28,582 bases of DNA from Bigelowiella natans CCMP2755 (taxonomy: Eukaryota; Cercozoa; Chlorarachniophyceae). This document shows, one piece after another, positions 11,049-21,429 of this stretch. Each line of letters starts with the position of its first letter. Within the stretch, counting starts at the first letter, position 1. The stretch spans positions 1 through 28,582 of the forward strand of contig ADNK01002392.1 in the NCBI GenBank assembly GCA_000320545.1, given 5' to 3'. The translations under genes were made by a program, and so were the position numbers. The notes under the pieces are model-generated. The model was not told the origin of the DNA, did not search any database, and saw nothing but the letters and a program-made list of their open reading frames with translations.

Positions 11049-13254
11049 ATGAGAGATGGAAGGAGGCTTGTTCAGAAAACCATACTGACTTCAAAAAAGG
11101 GTGCTAATCTATACATCCGACAACCATATTATGATGACGCAGATACGATTCCAGATCGTCGGCGAAAACCAAGTTGTCGCACCTGTGAAACCACATGAAA
11201 ATTTGCGTTGGGGCGACTGAACAAGATCACTATTGGACTTCCGATATTTGTATATATGTGGAGATTATCAATAATTATGACTGTGCGACATGAGAATAAT
11301 GACAATTCTTTGGGAAATAGGAGATAAATCTAGGTTTTACCTTTGTAAGTGGTAAACAGTTATGTCTGCAAGCTGCTGACCGATCTGTACAGCGGCTGGC
11401 TGGCTCTTGTAAGCCCGATATCGAAGGGCTGGGGGGGGGAATGGAATATGGAAACACCTCATAAGATGATACCATTTGCATGTGACTTTTCCCTTATCCT
11501 TTGAGAGAATTAAAAGCTTCGTCGTTGGAACTCATTGCAATCAGTTGCATCGATGTCCTACTACTCGAGGAAGAAAGAGTCTTGACTTTGGCCGTCTGAT
11601 TTACAGGGGGTTACCCCATAGAGGAGGACCATGACAAGCTTCATAGTATTGATAATTGTAGGTATAGTGGCATGGATGATAGTGATGAGCTGAGTCACTA
11701 CGATGACCGCGACAGCGATCAATCCGAGGAATTGCTAGACGAATATGCCATAGATGGTGCTGATGGTGCTGATGCTGATGGCGCGACTAACGTGGAAACA
11801 AATCCAAAAGCCCATGCCAGAGGCGATGAGTTTCGTGAAGAAGATAGGTTAGCACACCCGATAGCACTAATGATTCGTTTCACAGTCATTCGATGATCGT
11901 ACTAGTCGAGGAGTTGTTTGTAACAATTTTCGGAGCTATTGGTATCTCTGTATTTCTCGGCATCACTAATTAGATACCAATCGTTTAACAAATGAAATTT
12001 TTTATGCTTGTTCCTCCCAAATAGTAGAGCATTACATACCAGTGTTCTTTTCTATTCTTGTGTTATCTGCTATCTACCCATCATCTGCTACATGCACAAA
12101 GAAAACTAAGGGATTCTAGCCGAAATGCCAATGAGCGCCTCGAGATGGCCTTACATGTAAGTGTTGGTCTTCGACGATAATGATATCTGCTGTAGTGGGT
12201 ATTGACGAATAAGATGGTGATGATGATGATGATGATTCCATATCAAGAGTTGAGAGGAAGACAATGAAAAGAGGAGGAGATATTAAGGAAAGAGAGGATG
12301 TTTCTAAATAGAAAATGAGACATCGAATCATCATGTCTCGTCTATATAGCTGGCCACCACCTCATGTTAGACAATTTGGTAAATTATTTCCGTCGAGGGC
12401 TGTAAAGGCTCCAACTGTTTATACATCATTATCATCATCATCATCATCATCATTATGATTACTATATTTACGTGCTTAATATTCGCAGGTTCTTGAACGT
12501 TATCGATACAAGTACACACAAGCACAGAATGAAATTAAACTACGTGCAAATTACATGCGCGACATGGAGGAAGACATCCATAGCCTGAACGAGAGAATTA
12601 AAAGTCAAGAGAAGCTGCTCTTAAATGTCTCTCCTGAACATTATCGTGGCAGAAGAAGAAGAAGACGGTCACAAAAACAACAGTTTTAATCCAGCTCCTT
12701 GCTTTGAGAAAATGGGAATGAATATGATGTGATGATGACGATGATGATGATGTGAAAATAAGACGATGAGAATGGAGGATAACTATGCGTAGTTGGAAGC
12801 GATGATGGGTGGTTTTGCTCATTGTGACACGATTTTTCATGAACCAAACTGAGGAGTGTTTGCAACTCTTATTGAGACTTATTTTTCTTCTTGTTCTTGT
12901 TTTTCATATGAATCATCATCTATGTGCCGGTCGGTGCATCAGATCTTCCTTGGAGGCTCCGCAACAGCAGCAGCAGCAGCGAGATATCAGCATTGAAAGC
13001 AGCCGTAGCAGCAGCAGTTCACTGCGACTTAGTAGATCTATTCCTTCGCATAGGAATCCAGACACATGCACCTCCCCAAACGAATCGGACAATGAAGAGG
13101 ATGGAGAATGCGTTGAGAAGGAGGAGGAGGAGAAGGACGAAAAAAATGAGGAAGGAGAAGCACCAGCTTTGCAAGAACAAGAAGATGCCTCTATGGGAGA
13201 AGGAGGAGGAAGGACAGGGCACAGTGGAGAAGTAGCTAGAGATAATGAGAAAAA

Positions 13255-13287
<33 letters not shown>

Positions 13288-13706
13288 CAAGAGTGGAAAA
13301 AGAATCGACAATGATGAAAGCGTTAAGAACCGTGAAAGGGAGGAGGCACAGAGTTCCAACCGAGCGAAAACAAAGCAAGAAGAGAAGGTAGGGGGAGGGG
13401 ATCGAAGGAGAACAGCGGGACAATCAGAGAGTGTTTTGTGCTCATATTACGTCAGCTTTGAAATTTTTATGCTTACTACTCGACTTTAGTGATAGTGAGT
13501 GTGTACAATGATAGAATATATTCTCTATGATTTGATCTCCTTACCATTTACCTTAAAATATATTCTCTACGATTTGGTCTTCTTACCATTCACCTCAATT
13601 CAAACTGAGAAAACCTCCTTATATACCTTGTACAAGGCGGCAGAGTTGGTACACTCACAGCTAAAGATTCGAGACACAACAATAGAATCCCTTCAAAGCC
13701 AAATAG

Positions 13707-13739
<33 letters not shown>

Positions 13740-15273
13740 TTTGTCGTTACTTCATTAAACATAAATGGAAGGAACAATACCAAATAACTTATCCGATTTC
13801 GGGTATGAATCTTTGTGAAAATGCATGGATTGGGATGTGTGTGCTGTGGCGAATATCATCTTCGTCATTGGTCATTTTATCGATGCGGATCTCTCACCTG
13901 TTGCGGATAAATGTGCGAGTGTGCAGCAGCCCCGTACTTAAAAAAATGTGTGGGTTTTGGGAGGGTGATGGAGGTTATGAGCTAACGATCTATTGACTTG
14001 TATGAATGATAATCAAAGCGTGCATGGCTTTGTAGTTGTTTGGTCTTGACTCTCTTCTGCACGTATCGTCTCAGCTGCTGCTGTGTTAAGCGAATAATGT
14101 CCATATATTTGATGGATTTTCCTTCTCCTCTTACATATAATCCTTTATATGAACGTAGCTGCAGCAAAAGCACAAATACAGCAGCTGCGTTGTATGCTTA
14201 AGACTCGAGAGCGAAGACTAAAGGAAGAACACGGCAGGATAAATCATCTTGAAGTAAGTATAGTCTCATCGTAGACAAAGATGGAGATTATTAGATTATA
14301 TATGCTACGATAGCTTGCCGGATGAATTCCCTTCTCGGGTGACACGTATATCTTGCATCAGCATTTACCATATATTTTGAGAGGAGCATCACAGATTTGC
14401 AAGCTTTTCTTCGGCTGCTGCGTTTTGAATTTATCATCCGATTGATGAATTGTTGCCATAATGTCCACATTGCTGCTGCAGGAATGGAAGGCACGAGTGC
14501 TCACGAAAACCCAAAAGTTGAATAGCATATTTTTGAAAAGTCAGCAGCAGAAGAGACAGAAAGTGGGGGTGGTTGGAGTGGACACGAAAGAGAGGGATGA
14601 TATAGAAACGTCATTAGTAGAAGTAGTAGCTGCAGTTTTAGGGTATTCGTCATCCTACGCCTTTATTCCCTTGATGGTCCAAGAGGAGGAGGACCAGCAG
14701 GAAAACAAGGAAATCATGCCAGCAGATAAAGCAGCAGCAGAGGGGAAAAGGAAAGAAGAAGTTGGGGAAACGATGAGTGAATATGAGGATATCCTCACAT
14801 CCATGCAGCAGCAGGAAGGAGAAGAAGATGATGACAAGGTTTTCTTCCCGCACCAACACACTTGCAGTAGTTTTAGATCGTTGTATGGTATAATTAGCAG
14901 CAGAGACGTACGTACTGGTAGTAGCAGCAATAGATTGAATTTGAAGAGGAATATTTGGTTGTCATCATCATATCATGTAGGGTTATAATCAATCACGAAA
15001 AGAGAGCAGCCGTGCTACAGCATCTGGTGTCTCTTCCCCTTCCTCCTCCTCCTCTTCCTCGAAACGAATGTCAATTATTAACTCCAAAATACGGATACCA
15101 ATGGAGGTAGGTACTGTTCATAATATAAACACGTAAATTAGACCTGAAGATGGCTCGTCGATAGTTAAGAGAATGTATATATAATGTATACTATCGATGT
15201 GGTCAACACTAAAAGGAATTATCTGGGGAAAAAAAGTTCTTCAATATTTTACCTTAACTAAGATTGCATGTAA

Positions 15274-15315
<42 letters not shown>

Positions 15316-15342
15316 ATACATATTCACAGATACTGTTGTGAA

Positions 15343-15383
<41 letters not shown>

Positions 15384-15532
15384 TACATAACAAACTAAGG
15401 AAATCTTTCTCTATCACTGCTTCACCATGTTTATCATCCAAAGAAAAAGGGGGGAAAAAAAGGATCATCATTCTCTTTCTGGAGGACATTATGGCTCACC
15501 AGCTACAAGTGAAGGATTTAGACCAATCGTAA
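11049..15532 (+). CDS. Acidic, Ser-rich coiled-coil protein, about nine exons
   Basis: A protein of at least 540 residues that I do not recognise. Exons with matching phase: 11607-11847, 12102-12156, 12489-12667, 12943-13387, 13610-13706, 14159-14253, 14482-14838, 14981-15106, 15485-15532 (stop). An upstream ATG exon from 11049 ('MRDGRRLVQKT') and a 36-nt exon at 11373-11408 fit the phase but are less certain. The N-terminal part is acidic ('DDSDELSHYDDRDSDQ'). Exon 12489 is helical and charged ('NEIKLRANYMRDMEEDIHS') and ends in an Arg run. Exon 12943 is disordered: poly-Gln, Glu-rich, then a Ser run encoded by (AGT)n. Exons 13610, 14159 and 14482 form a coiled coil ('AELVHSQLKIRDTTIESLQ', 'QIQQLRCMLKTRERRLKEE'). 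It looks like a scaffold or cytoskeletal protein, but that is inference. The donors at 12667 (GTCACA) and 14838 (GTTTTC) are weak, and 14482 could read further, to 14988. Confidence 0.68.
13257..13287 (+). repeat. (AGT)n microsatellite coding for a Ser run
   Basis: This AGT repeat lies inside the coding exon 12943-13387 in the Ser frame, giving about eleven serines. Another TAG-type tract, 13706-13740, begins at the donor of the following coding exon and is intronic, so the same repeat type is exonic in one place and intronic in the next. Confidence 0.85.
13517..13600 (+). repeat. Imperfect tandem duplication before an acceptor
   Basis: Two adjacent copies of about 40 nt ('ATATTCTCTACGATTTGGTC' type, followed by a TTACCATT core) lie in the intron just upstream of the acceptor at 13609. 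They differ at several positions. The duplication covers the pyrimidine-rich stretch of the intron. Confidence 0.8.
15276..15381. repeat. (GT)n followed by (AT)n in the last intron
   Basis: (GT)n spans 15276-15312 and (AT)n 15348-15381, inside the last intron (15107-15484) of the coiled-coil gene. The short open frames that cross them are repeat artefacts. Confidence 0.9.
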
Positions 15533-16834
15533 TGATGGCGTGACCTGAGGCAGCAGTAAACATCACGTCAATTTGTGTGATCTCTTTGGGCGGTACAACT
15601 CCCATGCATTCACTTAATACCACAACATGCATGGAGGCAATAGACATTCTCGAGCAAGCTGCATGCTACTTGTTGCAGTAACAAAATAAGCACATTCAAC
15701 ACATTACAATGCTATCTTCAACATGTCTAGTGACTGACTATGTGGCCACATTGTACGTACATGTCTAGATGTAGTGTCGTATGTGTGAGATGCTTGCCGC
15801 AGTCTATAGCATGCAGGCGCCATGTCTAGATGTGCGAGATCGATGCTATGAAGCTGCATGCGTGCGTACGCACTGATGCGGCATTGATGACAGCAAGGCT
15901 GTGCTCCGCTGAGAGCATGCATCACATCCCTGCTGCGCATATGTGCTCGAGCAAACCAGGGCGAAACTAGCGCAGTCACGCACGTACATGTTCGTAATCC
16001 ATCGGTGCATGCAGGCGTGTGCTAGTGTGTTCCAATGCTTTTGCATTGGCTGAACCTGCATCAGCTAGTCGGGCTAGCGGGACACATAGAAGAGGCTACT
16101 ACTAGAGTAAACATTGCGCCAACTAGCTTCAACATCAGTATGGAACATATTTAGTTCCACATGTTTCATTTGTCACTTATGCACTACTAATGAACTAAAA
16201 ATCTAAAGATGCCACTTTATTATGTGCTAAGAATGTGACTATGACACGTACATGTACGCCCGTGATGCACGATGCAGCATATTATATAAGTAAGGGACCT
16301 CACGTAGATGAGTATGCAACACACATGCTATACATATAGCTAGTTATAGATGTGCAGCCGTTTGTTTTCGCTTCTCTTAAACGTGCCATTATATATATGC
16401 ATGACTAGCTGCTGAATAAACGCATGATGATAACGTGTCTGATTGCATCCATACATGTAATGTAGATAGCTTAATCCCTAGTAGCACACTAGCATAGCCA
16501 TCCAGTACACAGATCGAGCAAACGAAGACTGCCACATGCGCATTGCTAGCACGTACGCATATACACACGCGTACTAGCAGCATCCTCTTGGCCGCTAAGT
16601 ATTAGCAATCTCACGTACAATCTAGTAATGTCATTGTTGGTACTTATTATTCGTTCCTTGCAAAAATTAAGACCAAAATCAGCACGATAAATAATCACCG
16701 CCAAGATTATCAGATACAACCGAGGATCTTTATTTAAGCTGTTAAGAGCTAAGTTTATTCATTGGCATCAAAACTATCAATTACACCGTTACACGCTTAT
16801 CATGCGATGATGATACATCCCGGTATGAGATGCA
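15533..16834. other. Second CTAG/CATG/TGCA-rich island, no gene seen
   Basis: Enriched in CATG, CTAG, TGCA and GTAC words. The word 'CATGTCTAGATG' occurs at about 15761 and 15821, with a shorter form at 15722. The frames here are short, with no recognisable protein. Base texture matches 9.4-10.0 kb and 25.2-26.4 kb rather than the flanking genes. Confidence 0.55.
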
Positions 16835-17678
16835 TTAGCTTGCCTTCGTGCTTGTGGTGTCGGTCGCTGTAGCAGTAGGTGCTGCAGTGTCTGCTGTTCC
16901 TTGGCCAAAATCTTCCCGATTGCAATGAAGGGCGTCAAACTCTTTTTTCCTGTTACGAATATTCGTATAATTACACACTCAGGAGGCCATTGAAATGACG
17001 ACGATCAATCTGGACATTTTTAGATAGAACATGAGAAGTACGTTATGTTTCCAAGCATCAAATTTTCTAAAGCTATACGCCTCTCCTCCTCATAATTTCT
17101 CCTGATGAGCACAATATGTGTCAGTTCGTCGGGGTTTTCTTTTCATAAACGACGTTATCGGCTGCTTTCAACTTGTTGAATTTGGTTGATTGTTACCTCA
17201 TTTGCTTGTTGTGTAGGTGGATTGTGAGGCCGCCATATCCGAAACTGATCAAATGGGCAATGGTGTTCTCCATTGAAAGTAAAAATTAGCGTATTGCTTC
17301 TTACTAACCCGAAAACAGTGGCCAAAGCAGTAAGCCCCGCCGCAACAAACAGGTTACTTCCGAACCTGGAGATAAACAGTGCTACCTTATGATTTTTTTA
17401 CGATACCTCGCGACGACGACGATTATGATATGATGCTGCTGGTGACGATGATCATGATGATATTTCGAAATAAAGTTGTCGGCATAACAATGGACCTCCT
17501 CCTTCCGCGAGCCATCGTCTCCTGTTTCGACCTGATAACCACGTGAACGATGATGACAAATTGCAGCTTGTGACAGAGATACAAAACAACAAATCTTCCC
17601 TTCGGTGCGGAGCAACACATAGGCTGCATCATCACCCCCTACACTAGTGGAGGCACGTAGGGGGAGGGGGGTGCTCAT
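16835..17678 (-). CDS. Small single-helix membrane protein, five exons
   Basis: Exons in transcript order, with phases that agree throughout: 17678-17386, 17365-17309, 17244-17197, 17101-17042, 16949-16835 (stop TAA). The product would be about 190 residues. The long first exon ('MSTPLPLRASTS') is polar, with a His-rich stretch and a basic end 'RYRKKIIR'. Then comes one transmembrane helix, 'NLFVAAGLTALATVFGFGYG', a charged helix 'QMRRNYEEERRIALENLM', and 'GNITKKEFDAL' (a GxIT-x-x-EF pattern as in short SHOCT-like tails). The C-terminus is Thr/Ala-rich. The basic end before one Gly/Ala-rich helix and the Arg-rich follow-up faintly recall HIG1-type mitochondrial proteins, but I would not assign it. 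The first exon may hide an intron. Confidence 0.55.
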
Positions 17679-18913
17679 TACCAGATCAGTGGTGACCGAT
17701 AGCCGATAGCGGCAATTTTGGAATGTCGACGGCACGTCGTCGTTGTTGTTGTTGTTTTTCTCGTGGCATCACCATACGAGGAAAGAAAGAAAGAAAGAAT
17801 GCACTGGATTTCAACAGTGCGACAACAGGAAAATGATGCAAGCCCACTTCGTAGCCCACTGCCACAATTGCCCTGCGCTTGTGCGTCTTGTCGATCAAGG
17901 GATCCGGTTCGGATGTCGATCAATTGATGTCGATTGCGATCGTGTTGCATCATTTCCGAAGCTCAGATGACTTCTGCTTGCACTGATTGCATGTCAATGA
18001 TGTACAAAGTTGATGTTTTGTGTGTGCAGCATGCACAGCACACGTGTGACGACGTTGCCACCATCAGTGTCCCTTGGCCAAAAGTGTGCATCAAAGAGTC
18101 TCAAGTGTTGTCCATGTTGAAATCAATCTGTTCGTTTTCATTTGCATCAATGAAATTTGCAAATTTGGGTTCTTAGTTGCACGTGTTTCGTCAATGAGTT
18201 TTGTCATGTCCAAGCTGTGCATCGCATGACTTTGTGTCCCATCGAGTTGTTGCATCCCCAGCCAAACACGTGCACTTGATTCCACATGATCAGGCCATGT
18301 GTGACACTGCGCGTGCGTTGTGCAAGTTCAATGACGTGGTCAATCATGCTCCATGCAGCTCTTGACACCTTTGATGCATGTGACACGTGCTCTGTTTGTG
18401 CAAACGTGGTCATTCATCATCACTTCACACCCTTGCTAGCTTGCTTTGTGTGTCAATGTTGTTCTCAGTTTTCTCTGAATTTGGATGTGAGGGCATGGCC
18501 TTTTGTGTCCAGAAACATCTCATGAAATTGACCAACAGATTTTGTGATTGCAACTGTGTGTTCGCCCTTTCTTGTTTTTGTTGCTGTGCAATTTGCACAC
18601 TTCCTTTCTGTTGCTCTTTGTGTGCATTTGAAGAGTTCATCGTCTTTGATCTTGTGATTTTTTCCCACTTCTTTTCTTGTGTGCAAGCCTTTTTGGTTTG
18701 AGACAGTGGAGTGATCCACACAAAGTGTGCCCAAATGGAAACTGCACTCAGATCGATTTGTGCATGTCAGCATTGTGTTGATTCAGATTCTTGGACCACG
18801 TTCCTGGATGCTCTCGGTTGGCCGCTGATCAACAACACTGAAACATTCTTCAATTTTGTCGGCTTTGTCATTCATCACGACTCAACATGACAAACAAACA
18901 GAAGCATCTGGGG

Positions 18914-19339
18914 TCAAATTGCTGGAACCAGAATGTGCAAGGCATGGATGCATGTGACTGCAATTGTTTCTTTGTGCAAAGCAATGACCTTTGACCCATT
19001 GTCACTGCATTTGTCATCAAAATTGCATTCCTTTGTGCCATCACCATCCAAATGAGACCCCTCAACCATGCGAAGACATCTTCTTGTGAGGGCCAACATC
19101 AAAATGCAAATCGCTGCTTTCTTGTCAAGCTTTGCGTGTTTCAGAATTTCAGATGAAAAATCCCGGTGTAGCAATTGATCTTCACAGCCAGCCTCCGACA
19201 AAAGGATCATGTGATTGGTTGCAACCATTTCCAATTTTTTGCTTTCCTCATTCACACTTTTTTCAACATGGTGAACAGTTTGAGTTGCGCAATTGGAAGC
19301 CTGACGCAACACTTCTTTCACATTGCGCACAAAATCCAT
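18914..19339 (-). CDS. Possible 2OG-Fe(II) oxygenase-like fragment
   Basis: An open frame of up to 141 residues. It has 'LLSEAGCEDQLLHRDF' followed about 30 residues later by 'RCLRMVEGSH'. A Gly-Cys-x-x-Gln-x-x-His-x-Asp segment followed by Gly-Ser-His fits the H-x-D...H iron-binding layout of 2OG-dependent oxygenases seen in some algal and element-borne proteins. The first codons may be intronic, and the C-terminal strand with the distal Arg is not evident, so the domain may be incomplete or decayed. Recognition rests on these motifs only. Confidence 0.3.
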   Translation of the reverse strand: MDFVRNVKEVLRQASNCATQTVHHVEKSVNEESKKLEMVATNHMILLSEAGCEDQLLHRDFSSEILKHAKLDKKAAICILMLALTRRCLRMVEGSHLDGDGTKECNFDDKCSDNGSKVIALHKETIAVTCIHALHILVPAI

Positions 19340-20698
19340 CGATCTGGTTCATCTTCAATTCCCTGCCTTCAAATTCTTCCTCAAAAGTTTCTGAAGTGAG
19401 GAGGCATCCACAAGGTTTTGTGCAATTGACATCTGGGTGAACAGGATCATTCGTTGCGCGATTGAAACATTGCTGCATCTGCGGGCAGCACCTTTGTTCT
19501 TCGAAAAGATCACAGACATCGTTTGGAATTGAGCCACACAAGGACAGAAAGTGTGGACGATCTGCATCTGTTCTTTTTCTGTTCAAAGAGGGAATGAATT
19601 CAGTGGAAATTTTTTCACACAATGCCCATCTCTCAACATGTTTTTTTGTCCCGCATTCGTTGTTGCTTTTTCTTCGATTCGTTCATCAGCTCTCTTTTGT
19701 TCTTCATCTGACAAAAAACTCAATTTGACTAGTTGTGTGTTTGCATGGTCAAAAATTGTCATGTTCAAACTGTCGCGAAGTGCTGGCATCAATTCACAAA
19801 CTGTCTCTCTCAACCATCTGGTTAAATTTCGGTGAAACCATGCACACTCTTCCACACCAGGATCTTCAAACAGCAATCAATCGAAACCAAGTGTCGAAAT
19901 TTTCAGAGAGACAATGGAATGGTTGCACTTGCAATTTTTTGTCAGTCCACATGGATGAGCATGCGTGTTGGTTCAGGCACACGTGGGTCGCCATGGATTG
20001 TGTTGTGCCACAGTGACGTGTCAAGTGAACCTGGGTGTGCAGCGTCCATCGAACTGCATGCATGGCCGCACCAGCGCATTTGAATGGGCTGCTTTGCTTG
20101 CCAATTCAGTTCCAGAGTCAGGCAAGTCGAGGGTGTGAGCTCACAAGCTTGACATGAAGGCCAACAAACCAGCGAGAATGCCAGAAGAGGGTGAATGCGC
20201 TCTGTCAAAGTTTTTGCACATCTAGACTCATGTTGGCAAGAATGGAACAGGGCAGAGTGTGGTCCACAGGTGCCGGGCGTGCATCCTGTTGATTCCAGAA
20301 CCAATAGCTCTTCAATTGTCGCCGGTTGCAACACCAGTTGATTTTGGCTTGAGACGCAAAAACGCACTTGAACACAATTGTGCCATTCATTTTGAACAAA
20401 GCAGAATTGTTTCTCTTGTCAGCAAAATGACCTTTCGTTTTGAAGCCAAATTGATTGATCATCTTGAACCCAATGACAATTTTGGTTTGCAGATGAACCA
20501 CGTCAACCGTCCACAAATCATTGATGTCATTCTTCTTGAGGACAATGAGCTCTCTGTGGTCTGGAAATGTCACACCACCTTTCAGTTTGAAATGAACCAA
20601 TGAATTCATTTTTGAGACAAGCAATTGCTGTCATTTTCCAGAATGATTGCTCCTTTGATTGAAATGGGGTGGGAACCACTGTCCCAAATTCGGCAACA

Positions 20699-20869
20699 TC
20701 CGGGCGAAATCCGGAGAACGTGTGGACACACATTTTTGGGTGAAATCTGCATTTGACATCGGCCACGCACATTTCGTCCACATTTCGAGCTGTGCAGGGA
20801 AAAATCACCACGAGAAACCCGGACATTTTCAGACCAAAAGCCGGAGATGAGCCGGACAAAAGCCGGACG
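20699..20869. repeat. Cluster of (A)GCCGGA/TCCGG words
   Basis: Within about 170 bases the core CCGG occurs six or more times ('ATCCGGGCG', 'ATCCGGAGA', 'CCCGGACATT', 'GCCGGAGATGAGCCGGACAA', 'AGCCGGACGA'), spaced more closely to the right. This resembles the subterminal repeats of DNA transposons, which bind transposase. It lies about 560 bases upstream of the transposase start. Confidence 0.5.
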
Positions 20870-21061
20870 ACACGCACAACACAGATGCCCACGTGATGAA
20901 AAATGAACACATGCAAATGCACACACGTGTCCTGTTCGCATGTGCATGTGTGTGTGTGTGTGTGTGTTTGTTTGTCTTTTGTTGTGACATTCATTCATGT
21001 TTGTCATTCATGTGCATGTCATGTGCTGTTTTCAATTGTTCATTCGTGTGTGTGTGTGCAA

Positions 21062-21090
<29 letters not shown>

Positions 21091-21103
<13 letters not shown>

Positions 21104-21372
21104 GGGCGTGCGTGCGTGCGTCAGTGTCCAGAGTGTGTGTTGCCTCTGTTTTGTTTGTTCATTGTTGTTGTCATCGTTTTTTTTTTTCAATTTGTGTGTG
21201 TGTTGTTGACGATGTGTGTGTGCGTGTGGGCGTGCGTGCGTGCGTCAGTGTGTGTGTGTGTGAGAGAGTGCACATGTGTGTGTGCACGTGACGTGTCTTG
21301 CCTCTGTTTTGTTCACTTGTCATTGTTGTTGTCATTTTTTTTTTTTCATTTGTGTGTGTGTTGTTGACGATG
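21091..21372. repeat. Tandem duplication of a GT-rich unit
   Basis: Copy 1 (21091-21214) and copy 2 (21215-21372) both run from 'GTGCGTGTGGGCGTGCGTGC' through 'TTGCCTCTGTTTTGTT', a 'CATTGTTGTTGTCAT' segment and a poly-T run, to 'GTGTTGTTGACGATG'. Copy 2 has an extra GT/GA-rich insertion. The unit sits just before the transposase ATG. Confidence 0.85.
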
Positions 21373-21429
21373 TTTTCAATTGGTGTTTTGTGTGGATTGA
21401 ATGGGCGTGTGTGATGCACGCAGCCCGTC

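Larger units (their letters stand above)
17960..21429 (-). mobile_element. Mobile-element-like block with minus-strand coding fragments
   Basis: Base texture changes here to TGTG/CATG/TGCA-rich sequence. Several overlapping minus-strand frames look like protein rather than repeat, and probably are exons of one element gene: 19876-19583 ('WFHRNLTRWLRETVCELMP'), 19622-19263 (Cys-rich, 'CCPQMQQCFNRATNDPVHP') and 19339-18914. I could not join them with certainty, and no reverse-transcriptase or integrase core is visible. A diverged copy of its 18134-18340 part occurs inverted at 25.33-25.53 kb, so the block belongs to a repeated family. It stands next to, and is transcribed away from, the transposase gene that follows. 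Confidence 0.45.

Noticed and set aside
12809-13489. 226-aa single ORF as a complete gene
   Set aside because: Its first 45 residues read through a pyrimidine-rich intron end; phase shows the exon is 12943-13387, part of the longer coiled-coil gene.
14461-14988. 175-aa ORF as a complete gene
   Set aside because: It begins inside the intron; the acceptor at 14481 joins it in frame to the preceding coiled-coil exon.
20205-20994. Copia-like protease suggested by 'WDSGSHP' on the minus strand
   Set aside because: Only the three-residue DSG core matches; no integrase, RT or RNase H follows, and the frame stops soon after.
20893-21367. Cys/Val-rich ORFs of 130-155 aa
   Set aside because: Translations of the (TG)n tract and the tandem GT-rich duplication.
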